Source of the DNA: Actinobacillus suis ATCC 33415
GTDB lineage: Bacteria > Pseudomonadota > Gammaproteobacteria > Enterobacterales > Pasteurellaceae
Reading direction: 5' to 3'
DNA length: 64,000 nucleotides
Assembly (NCBI RefSeq): GCF_000739435.1
Contig: NZ_CP009159.1
Span: 744,001 to 808,000 of the forward strand
Below are positions 57,447 through 64,000 of this stretch, piece after piece. The notes below the pieces were generated by a model. That model saw only the letters and a list, made by a program, of their open reading frames with translations, made no database searches and had not been told where the DNA came from. Numbering within the stretch: position 1 is the first letter of the stretch; each line of letters starts with the position of its first letter. The position numbers were made by a program, and so were the translations under genes.

Positions 57447-59369
57447 ATGAAGTTAATTGAAATTGAAAATCTGAATAAGTATTTTGGTTCAGGTGAGAAC
57501 AAAGCACATATTCTAAGAAATGTTAATTTAGCCATTGAACAAGGTGACTTTGTCGCAATTATCGGTGCATCCGGCTCTGGTAAATCAACGTTGATGAATA
57601 TTATCGGCTGTTTAGATACTGCCAGTTCCGGTATTTGCCGTATTGATGGTAAAGAAACACTGCAAATGAATAGTGATGAACTTTCGGATCTTCGCCAAAG
57701 AAAATTTGGCTTTATTTTTCAACGTTACAACCTCCTTTCCGCATTAACGGCAAATGAAAACGTAGCATTGCCGGCTATTTATGCCGGTATGGATAGTCAC
57801 TCTCGGAAAGCGCGAGCCGATCAATTGCTGGATAAGTTAGGACTGTCGGATAAAACACTTAATCGTCCAAATCAGCTATCGGGTGGGCAACAACAACGGG
57901 TCAGTATTGCTCGTGCGTTGATGAACGGTGGTGAAATTATTCTTGCCGATGAGCCGACTGGTGCCTTGGATTCCAAAAGTGGTGAAACCGTACTGCAAAT
58001 CTTACAAGACCTACATAAAGAGGGTCATACCATTATTATGGTTACCCATGACCCGAATATTGCGGCAACGGCTAGTCGCGTGATAGAAATTAAAGATGGT
58101 CAAATTATTCGTGATGAACGCCAACAACCGTATTCGGAAGAATTAAAATTAGCTAAACGAGAACATAAATCACCTCGCTTCTTTGATCAATTGATCGAAT
58201 CGTTCAAAATGGCAACTAGTGCAATTAAGGCACATAAACTTCGGGCGCTTCTCACCATGCTTGGGATTGTTATTGGAATAACTTCTGTGATTTCTGTTGT
58301 GGCGCTCGGACAAGGTTCGCAAGAACGCATTCTATCTAACATTAATAGCCTTGGTACGAATACCATGACGATTATGAACGGAACGGGCTTCGGTGATAGA
58401 CGAGCAAATTTGACTAAAAATCTTACTATCAGTGATGCAACTATGCTTAATAAACAAGCTTATATTGACAGCACAACGCCCTCAAGCAGCTTAAATGCGA
58501 CTGTGATTTCTGGTAATACAAACGTCACCGCCACGGTTAATGGTGTTGGCGAGCAATATCTGAATGTTAGAGGTTTGAAAATGATCTCCGGACGCTTCTT
58601 TAACGCCGAAGACGTTGCGCTTTCCGCCCAAGTCGTTGTTATTGATGCCAATACCAAAAAGGATCTTGGCTTAGCCGAACCGGTTGAAGGTAAAGTGATT
58701 CTTGTCGGTAAAAAACCATTAAAAATCATTGGGTTAGCTGCTGAATCCAACAATATGAATCAAACCAGTTTAAAAATGTGGATGCCTTATACGACACTGA
58801 TGCAACGTATTTCCGGTGAAAAACATATTGATTCATTAACCGTAAAAGTCAAAGATAATATTGAAAGCCAAACGGCAGAAAAAAGTATTACTGAACTATT
58901 AATGGCTAAGCACGGTAAAAAAGACTTTTTTGTGATGAATAGCGATACCATTAAGCAAACCATTACCAGTACCACAAATACGATGAAATTATTAATCTCG
59001 TCTATTGCGATGATTTCGTTGATTGTTGGTGGTATCGGCGTAATGAATATTATGCTCGTATCTGTCACAGAACGAACCAAAGAAATTGGTGTACGCATGG
59101 CAATTGGTGCAAAACAACGTAACATTTTGCAGCAATTTCTCATTGAAGCGATTCTCATCTGCTTACTTGGTGGGATTATCGGCATCTTATTTGCGATTAC
59201 CATCATTGTGACATTCAATACGCTAGGCTCCAATTTCCAAATGGTGCTTTCTCCTGCATCGGTTGTATTGGCAGTATTCTGCTCTACCTTAATCGGCGTG
59301 GTATTCGGCTATATGCCAGCAAAAAATGCTTCGAAACTCAACCCGATTACCGCCTTGGCACAAGAGTAA
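57447..59369 (+). CDS. macB: MacB-type ABC exporter, ATPase and permease
   Basis: A 640-residue fused protein (E. coli MacB 648). The N-terminal ATPase has [10 protein letters not shown] near residue 39, signature [15 protein letters not shown] near 145 and [12 protein letters not shown] near 165. The first membrane helix is near 270-290, a periplasmic domain of about 210 residues follows, and three C-terminal helices lie near 515-635. MacB normally works with MacA and TolC to expel macrolides, haem intermediates or enterotoxin. No macA adaptor is found on either side here: cpxA is upstream and nif3 downstream. Confidence 0.9.
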   Translation: MKLIEIENLNKYFGSGENKAHILRNVNLAIEQGDFVAIIGASGSGKSTLMNIIGCLDTASSGICRIDGKETLQMNSDELSDLRQRKFGFIFQRYNLLSALTANENVALPAIYAGMDSHSRKARADQLLDKLGLSDKTLNRPNQLSGGQQQRVSIARALMNGGEIILADEPTGALDSKSGETVLQILQDLHKEGHTIIMVTHDPNIAATASRVIEIKDGQIIRDERQQPYSEELKLAKREHKSPRFFDQLIESFKMATSAIKAHKLRALLTMLGIVIGITSVISVVALGQGSQERILSNINSLGTNTMTIMNGTGFGDRRANLTKNLTISDATMLNKQAYIDSTTPSSSLNATVISGNTNVTATVNGVGEQYLNVRGLKMISGRFFNAEDVALSAQVVVIDANTKKDLGLAEPVEGKVILVGKKPLKIIGLAAESNNMNQTSLKMWMPYTTLMQRISGEKHIDSLTVKVKDNIESQTAEKSITELLMAKHGKKDFFVMNSDTIKQTITSTTNTMKLLISSIAMISLIVGGIGVMNIMLVSVTERTKEIGVRMAIGAKQRNILQQFLIEAILICLLGGIIGILFAITIIVTFNTLGSNFQMVLSPASVVLAVFCSTLIGVVFGYMPAKNASKLNPITALAQE

Positions 59370-59381
59370 ATGAACTTACTG

Positions 59382-59437
59382 CAAGCGGTTAAATTTGTCG
59401 ATGAATTTGCAAATTTTTCAGATAATTTAACCGCTTG
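59382..59437 (+). terminator. Terminator of macB from paired uptake signals
   Basis: CAAGCGGTTAAATT and AATTTAACCGCTTG form a perfect 14-bp stem, followed by TTTTATC. Confidence 0.75.
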
Positions 59438-59461
59438 TTTTATCTTAAAAAGGAAGAATAA

Positions 59462-60235
59462 ATGGGACTATCTAATCTCGAACTCGAACAAATTATTGAT
59501 GAAAAATTAAACAGTAAAGCGATTGGCGATTACGCGCCAAACGGTTTACAAGTAGAAGGTAAAGCACACATTCAGCGTATTGTGACTGGTGTGACCGCAA
59601 CTCTGCCGCTAATTGAAAAAGCGATTGAAAAAAAAGCCGATGCGATTTTGGTTCATCATGGTTATTTTTGGAAAAGCGAATCGCCTTGTATTCGTGGTAT
59701 GAAAGGTAAACGCATCAAACAATTACTCGTCAATGATATTAATTTGTTTGGCTATCATTTGCCGTTGGATATTCATTCAGAATTAGGCAATAACGCACAA
59801 TTGGCGGCGAAATTAGGTGTGACTAATCTACAAGGATTAGAAGATCGCCCGAATTCAATTCCAGTATATGGAGAATTTGAAACGCCGATTTCTGCAAAAG
59901 CGTTAGCGGAACGTATTGAACAAGCACTTAACCGTAAACCAATTTTATGTGATGAATTTATTGCTGACTATCCGCATAAATTAATTCGCAAAGTCGGTAT
60001 TTGTACCGGTGGTGGACAAGGTTATATCGATTTAGCAGCAAGTAAAGGTTGTGATGCATTTATTTCCGGTGAAATCTCAGAACAAACTACTCATTCTGCT
60101 CGTGAACAAGGTATTTATTACTTCGCTTGCGGACACCATGCAACAGAACGAGACGGGGTAAAAGCACTCGGCGAATGGCTCGCACGAGAATATGGTTTAG
60201 ACGTGGAATTTATTGATATCGATAATCCTGCTTAA
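59462..60235 (+). CDS. Nif3-like dinuclear metal centre protein (YbgI family)
   Basis: A 257-residue protein of the NIF3/DUF34 family (E. coli YbgI 247). Metal ligands are seen in LVHHGYFWK near residue 65, YHLPLDIH near 98-105 and GHHATERDG near 218-226. The family forms a toroidal hexamer with two metal ions in each active site. A GTP cyclohydrolase-like name is often used but is not proven. A ribosome site AAGGAAG precedes the ATG. It ends at a hairpin facing glpX. Confidence 0.9.
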   Translation: MGLSNLELEQIIDEKLNSKAIGDYAPNGLQVEGKAHIQRIVTGVTATLPLIEKAIEKKADAILVHHGYFWKSESPCIRGMKGKRIKQLLVNDINLFGYHLPLDIHSELGNNAQLAAKLGVTNLQGLEDRPNSIPVYGEFETPISAKALAERIEQALNRKPILCDEFIADYPHKLIRKVGICTGGGQGYIDLAASKGCDAFISGEISEQTTHSAREQGIYYFACGHHATERDGVKALGEWLAREYGLDVEFIDIDNPA

Positions 60236-60250
60236 CTAATTAATAAACGA

Positions 60251-60282
60251 AAAAGTCGTATCGGAAAAGATACGACTTTTTT
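60251..60282. terminator. Bidirectional terminator between nif3 gene and glpX
   Basis: AAAAGTCGTATC and GATACGACTTTT form a 12-bp stem with a 6-base loop and T-tracts on both sides, between convergent genes. Confidence 0.93.
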
Positions 60283-60293
60283 GTCACTAGCAC

Positions 60294-61292
60294 TTAGTCT
60301 TCAGATAAACGAGAAATATCGTGATAAGAAGCCAGCTTACGAATTGTACGAGAACGTCCACGGATTAATAACGTTTCGGTAAACATCATACTACCCTTGC
60401 GTTGTACGCCTTTTAATAAATCTCCGGTGGTAATGCCGGTTGCTGCAAACAGCACGTTATCATCACGCACTAAGTCATCCAGTTTTAACACTTTATTGAC
60501 CGGTACATTCATTTGCGCACAGCGAGAAAGCTCTTTTTCTGCAGCAGCAAGATTTTCTGGCGAATTACCTTTTACTTGGTTACGAGGAATAAGGCGACCT
60601 TGAATATCTCCGCCTAAAGCTCGAACTGCAGCCGCCGCAACCACTCCTTCCGGCGCACCACCAATACCATAAACTAAATCTAAATCACTATCCGGCAAAC
60701 AGCACTGTACCGCAGCTGCAACATCACCATCAGGGATTGCCATCACTCTTACACCTAAGTTCTGTACCACTTTAATGATTTCATCATGGCGAGGTTTAGC
60801 TAAAATGGCAACGGTCATTTGCGTGAGTAATTTTCCCTTTTTAGACGCAACTCGGCGAATATTTTGCTCAAGCGGAAGATCTAAATCGATCATTCCTTTT
60901 GCTTCGCTATCTACCACTAATTTTTCCATATACATATCTGGCGCTTTAAGGAAAGTATCTTTGCCACCGGCAGCTAAAACGGCTAATGCTCCCGCCTGTC
61001 CCATCGCGGTCATTCGAGTACCGTCAATCGGATCAACCGCAATTGCCACTTCGTCATCTTCAGGCTGAGAACGCCCAACTTTTTCACCGATATAAAGCAT
61101 TGGCGCTTCATCAATTTCACCTTCGCCAATCACGATTTCACCACGCATATCCATTTTATTCATGACTAAACGCATCGCTTTTACCGCTGCATCGTCTGCG
61201 GCATTTTTATCACCTCGCCCAATCCAGTCATAAGCTGCAAGTGCAGCGGCTTCCGTTACACGGGAAAATTCGAAAGAAATAGCACGTCTCAT
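60294..61292 (-). CDS. glpX: Fructose-1,6-bisphosphatase class II
   Basis: A 332-residue class II FBPase (E. coli GlpX 336). It starts MRRAISFEFSRVTEAAALAA. Metal and substrate-binding segments are GEIVIGEGEIDEAPMLYIGE near residue 50, VDPIDGTRMTAMGQAGALAV near 85 and YGIGGAPEGVVAAAAVRALG near 208. The enzyme is needed for gluconeogenesis. The ribosome site AGGATG precedes the ATG. The gene is not linked to glpFK here. It is divergent from zapB. Confidence 0.96.
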   Translation of the reverse strand: MRRAISFEFSRVTEAAALAAYDWIGRGDKNAADDAAVKAMRLVMNKMDMRGEIVIGEGEIDEAPMLYIGEKVGRSQPEDDEVAIAVDPIDGTRMTAMGQAGALAVLAAGGKDTFLKAPDMYMEKLVVDSEAKGMIDLDLPLEQNIRRVASKKGKLLTQMTVAILAKPRHDEIIKVVQNLGVRVMAIPDGDVAAAVQCCLPDSDLDLVYGIGGAPEGVVAAAAVRALGGDIQGRLIPRNQVKGNSPENLAAAEKELSRCAQMNVPVNKVLKLDDLVRDDNVLFAATGITTGDLLKGVQRKGSMMFTETLLIRGRSRTIRKLASYHDISRLSED

Positions 61293-61476
61293 TTAACATC
61301 CTTTATATAATATGACCAATATTTGCTATATTTTATCAGCTGGCAATCGATTTCGTTACTAAAAAATCAGCAAATGAAGAAAAATTCCAAAATGCATGAA
61401 CTTTTCAATGAAATCAACGCCTAACTGAGGTATAATTCTTACACTTACATATCTGTTTTTAAGAGGGAACCCAATT

Positions 61477-61695
61477 ATGTCATTATCAATTCTTGACCAA
61501 CTTGAAGAAAAAATTAAACAAGCAGTAGAAACAATTCAATTACTTCAATTAGAAGTGGAAGAATTAAAAGAAAAAAACAACACTGTAGAGCAAGAAAAAG
61601 AAACATTACGCCAAGAATTTGAACAATTAAAATCTGAGCAACAAAGCTTCCAAGATCGTTTACGTTCACTTTTAGGTCAAATCGACAACGTATAA
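61477..61695 (+). CDS. zapB: Cell division protein ZapB
   Basis: A 72-residue all-helical coiled-coil protein (E. coli ZapB 81). Heptad pattern runs the whole length: ILDQLEEKIKQAVETIQLLQ, LEVEELKEKNN and FQDRLRSLLGQID. ZapB joins the Z-ring through ZapA and links it to MatP. The gene is divergent from glpX and ends at a clear terminator, so it is monocistronic. Confidence 0.93.
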   Translation: MSLSILDQLEEKIKQAVETIQLLQLEVEELKEKNNTVEQEKETLRQEFEQLKSEQQSFQDRLRSLLGQIDNV

Positions 61696-61711
61696 TTTTC
61701 CTTTTTTGTAG

Positions 61712-61740
61712 AACGGCTAATGCGTATTAGCCGTTTTTTA
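61712..61740 (+). terminator. Terminator of zapB
   Basis: ACGGCTAAT and ATTAGCCGT form a 9-bp stem with a 4-base loop, followed by TTTTT. Confidence 0.93.
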
Positions 61741-61753
61741 TTTGTGTAAGATT

Positions 61754-62335
61754 ATGGCAAAACTCTATTTTTATTACTCTTCAATGAATGCGGGAAAGTC
61801 AACCACCCTGCTTCAATCCTCTTATAACTACCAAGAACGAGGCATGAATACTCTGGTTTATACTGCTGCGATTGATGATCGTTATGGTATTGGCAAAGTG
61901 AGTTCTCGTATTGGTATTTCACAAGAAGCGCAATTATTTCAATCGGAATCAAATTTATTCGATGAAATTCAGCTTGCCCATCAAGAAAAAACGTTACACT
62001 GTATCTTAATTGACGAAGCTCAATTTCTTACAAAAACGCAGGTATATCAATTAACGGATGTAGTTGATAAACTGAAAATTCCAGTGCTATGCTATGGTCT
62101 ACGTACTGATTTCCAAGGTGAGCTCTTTGAGGGAAGCCAGTATTTATTAGCCTGGGCAGATGAATTACAAGAACTTAAAACGATCTGTGATTGCGGAAAA
62201 AAAGCCCACTTTGTTATTCGTATGAATGAGAACGGCGAAGCCGTCGCTGATGGAGATCAAATTCAAATCGGTGGTAACGATAAATACCTCTCTGTTTGTC
62301 GCTATCACTACAAACAAAAGCTAAATAAACTATAG
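61754..62335 (+). CDS. tdk: Thymidine kinase
   Basis: A 193-residue type II thymidine kinase. The P-loop is [16 protein letters not shown] at residues 5-20, the Walker B-like region [11 protein letters not shown] near 82, and the lasso and zinc-binding part has [12 protein letters not shown] near 145 and CRYHYKQ near 182. The start was placed at the ATG matching the family N-terminus; a TTG-started frame adds 4 codons. It salvages thymidine to dTMP. Confidence 0.96.
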   Translation: MAKLYFYYSSMNAGKSTTLLQSSYNYQERGMNTLVYTAAIDDRYGIGKVSSRIGISQEAQLFQSESNLFDEIQLAHQEKTLHCILIDEAQFLTKTQVYQLTDVVDKLKIPVLCYGLRTDFQGELFEGSQYLLAWADELQELKTICDCGKKAHFVIRMNENGEAVADGDQIQIGGNDKYLSVCRYHYKQKLNKL

Positions 62336-62341
62336 CGTTAC

Positions 62342-62383
62342 AAGCGGTCATTTTTGCTAAAAAATATGTAAAAATGACCGCTT
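62342..62383. terminator. Bidirectional terminator from paired uptake signals
   Basis: AAGCGGTCATTTTT and AAAAATGACCGCTT form a perfect 14-bp stem between convergent tdk and the sugar exporter gene. Confidence 0.85.
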
Positions 62384-62388
62384 ATTCG

Positions 62389-63597
62389 TTACAGTTTTCT
62401 AACTGGTATCATCATTAAGAAGCTGACAATACATAAGATAAGTGATAAATACCATGTACTTTGATAGCCAAAATAGCTAGCCGCCATACCGGCAACAGGC
62501 CCAGCAATCACCCAACTTGCACCACTTGTATTATTAAATAATGTCGTCGCACTACCCATTTTATACGGCATTAAGTCCTGAAAATACAACATTCCAATTG
62601 AAGCTAAAATGCCAATAAACAAGCCGTTAAACACTTGTAAAGCAAGTAATTGGCTTTCCGTTTGAGCCATAGATAAACCGATGTAATAACAAATACCGGC
62701 AAGAATAGCGATAATTAGTAACATTTTCTTACTGATAAATCTTGTGCAATATCCCGCAAGAAGCATTACCGGAATTTCAATCGCCGCTGCGGTACTCATC
62801 ATCACACCTGCAACTTGTTCCGATAAATGTAGGTTCTGTTTCAAATGTAACGGCAAGTTAATAAACATCATACTGTTGCAAGTCCACATCAATAAGCATG
62901 CTAAGGCTAAAAATGTTGTAGATTTGCGATTACTTTCAATACCATTTTCTCGTAATGTCTCATCCGTTTCCCTTGGCTTAACGTGACGTTGTACCGAAGA
63001 TGGCAACATTAACACCACAATAAGAATAGAAACGGCAAAAATCAAAGCAGCAACAATATACATAAAGGTAAAACCGAAATTACCCGATAAATAATAAGCT
63101 ACCGGAGGGCCGATAATCCAAGCGAGTGAAAGTTGTGCTCGTAAAATCGTATTGAACATCGTCCCGTCTTTTTGTTTGCTTTCGGTATATTCTCGAGAAA
63201 GCGCAAAGACTTGTGAAGTAGCGGACGAACCTAATCCGATAATCAGGGTACCGACAATCAGTAAAGTATAATAATCTCGGTTAAATGCAAAAAGTAAGCA
63301 ACCGCTCAGTTGCATAACACAACTAAGTGTAACGATCCATTTACGGTTTGTATAAAGATCCGAGTAATGGGCTACAATCTGACTCAACACCATCGCCATC
63401 AAGGAGTTAACCGAATAAAATATACCAATCATAAATGGGTCGCTAGTTACTTCATTATGCAGGAAAACACTGAGTGCAGGCACCCTCAATGCCCCTGCAA
63501 GACCTGTCATAAAGATAACAATCAGGAAAGCAAAAGAAGCTAATCTTAACAAGCCTCTTTGGATAACAAGCGGTCTTAAATTGTCAGAATTTTGCAT
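62389..63597 (-). CDS. SetA-family sugar efflux transporter (MFS)
   Basis: A 402-residue major facilitator with 12 predicted membrane helices. The sequence follows E. coli SetA closely in AGALRVPALSVFLHNEV near residue 35, NTILRAQLSLAWIIGPP near 149, LMWTCNSMMFINLPLHLK near 237 and GMLYFQDLMP near 336. Set proteins export lactose, glucose or sugar analogues; the true substrate here is not known. The gene lies between two terminators and is probably monocistronic. Confidence 0.88.
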   Translation of the reverse strand: MQNSDNLRPLVIQRGLLRLASFAFLIVIFMTGLAGALRVPALSVFLHNEVTSDPFMIGIFYSVNSLMAMVLSQIVAHYSDLYTNRKWIVTLSCVMQLSGCLLFAFNRDYYTLLIVGTLIIGLGSSATSQVFALSREYTESKQKDGTMFNTILRAQLSLAWIIGPPVAYYLSGNFGFTFMYIVAALIFAVSILIVVLMLPSSVQRHVKPRETDETLRENGIESNRKSTTFLALACLLMWTCNSMMFINLPLHLKQNLHLSEQVAGVMMSTAAAIEIPVMLLAGYCTRFISKKMLLIIAILAGICYYIGLSMAQTESQLLALQVFNGLFIGILASIGMLYFQDLMPYKMGSATTLFNNTSGASWVIAGPVAGMAASYFGYQSTWYLSLILCIVSFLMMIPVRKL

Positions 63598-63610
63598 TTG
63601 TAGGATCTCA

Positions 63611-63645
63611 CAAAAAGAAAAGGCACGTCATTATAACGTGCCTTT
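63611..63645 (-). terminator. Terminator of tsaB
   Basis: On the minus strand AAAGGCACGT and ACGTGCCTTT form a 10-bp stem with a 7-base loop, followed by TCTTTTT. Confidence 0.9.
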
Positions 63646-63692
63646 CTTAATTTCTTTGTATTTTTCTACAAAAAGATTATTTGATCTACATC

Positions 63693-64000
63693 CTAACGTT
63701 TATGCGGTAATTTTTCCCAAGTTACTTCATTACGTAAATAAACCGGTTCAATTTGTAATGCCGATTGTGTATTCCCTTGAGCAAGTTCGAATTCTGCAAG
63801 TGTGAGCATTGATTTTGCTGAAGGTAATGTAATATCACTTACTAAAAGTGATAATTGTGCATCAGAAAATTGCGAATATGCCACCCAACCGGTACCTACC
63901 ACCACAGTATTATCTTTCGGCTGTATTTGGCTAATAGCATGCTCCGGAGAACAGACTTGCTCAGCAACAATTGCTTGCCAGCACTGCCCTACTCTCTCAT
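63693..64000 (-). CDS. tsaB: tRNA threonylcarbamoyladenosine biosynthesis protein TsaB, C-terminal part
   Basis: Only the last ~102 codons lie in the window; the frame is open to the edge, so the start is beyond 64000. The end IEPVYLRNEVTWEKLP matches the conserved C-terminus of TsaB (YeaZ), and SAKSMLTLAEFELAQG fits the preceding helix. TsaB pairs with TsaD and TsaE to make t6A37 on ANN-decoding tRNAs. The GTG at 63905 is internal, since similarity continues upstream (VVVGTGWVAYSQF). Confidence 0.85.
   Translation of the reverse strand, partial: ERVGQCWQAIVAEQVCSPEHAISQIQPKDNTVVVGTGWVAYSQFSDAQLSLLVSDITLPSAKSMLTLAEFELAQGNTQSALQIEPVYLRNEVTWEKLPHKR

Overview
The window is a chromosomal segment of a member of the Pasteurellaceae, most likely Actinobacillus sensu stricto (A. 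pleuropneumoniae, suis, lignieresii or equuli group). The basis is the dense scatter of the Actinobacillus-type DNA uptake signal (core ACAAGCGGT, often as inverted pairs that double as terminators), an FNR that reads like A. pleuropneumoniae HlyX, an OmpP2-type porin and a moderately AT-rich base composition. A chromosomal nadV (nicotinamide phosphoribosyltransferase) suggests a V-factor-independent species or biovar. Species cannot be fixed from the sequence alone.

Layout. 1-5.5 kb: end of sbcB, a UDG-superfamily protein and rnm, facing an iron-uptake operon efeO-efeB-orf that lacks the permease efeU. 5.6-10.9 kb: uvrB, then an accessory insert before pepP. The insert holds an AT-rich PD-(D/E)XK-like protein and an AAA/DUF4143 ATPase bracketed by about 147-bp direct repeats and three copies of a 33-bp palindrome. 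10.9-24.9 kb: pepP, aspC, the PurR-controlled purE-asparaginase-purK group, sspAB, fnr, uspA, alaS, csrA, a decayed phosphomannomutase pseudogene, galU and priC. 24.9-36.4 kb: a porin with a perfect CRP site upstream, nadV between dispersed repeats, cpdB, ackA-pta, a YegP-like gene and dld. 36.4-43.9 kb: mltB and the translation operon metY-rimP-nusA-infB-rbfA-truB.

44-51.7 kb: a type I restriction-modification locus (hsdM, hsdS, an abortive-infection-like gene, hsdR) interrupted by a REP-associated tyrosine transposase and five GTAGGGAC-type REP palindromes plus one half copy. hsdM begins with four perfect copies of a heptanucleotide directly after its ATG. The frame is open now, but a gain or loss of one unit gives an early stop, so this looks like a phase-variable restriction/modification switch. 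It is the most striking feature of the window.

51.8-64 kb: folC, accD, an unlisted 33-codon membrane peptide, mazG, cpxR and cpxA, an orphan macB, nif3, glpX, zapB, tdk, a SetA-like sugar exporter and the end of tsaB. CpxA lacks about 55 residues in the middle of its kinase region relative to the E. coli protein as remembered, and an intrinsic terminator separates cpxR from cpxA.

Most genes are ordinary housekeeping genes. Accessory or decayed DNA is concentrated at 7.6-10.8, 22.4-23.2, 26.5-28.5 and 44-51.8 kb.
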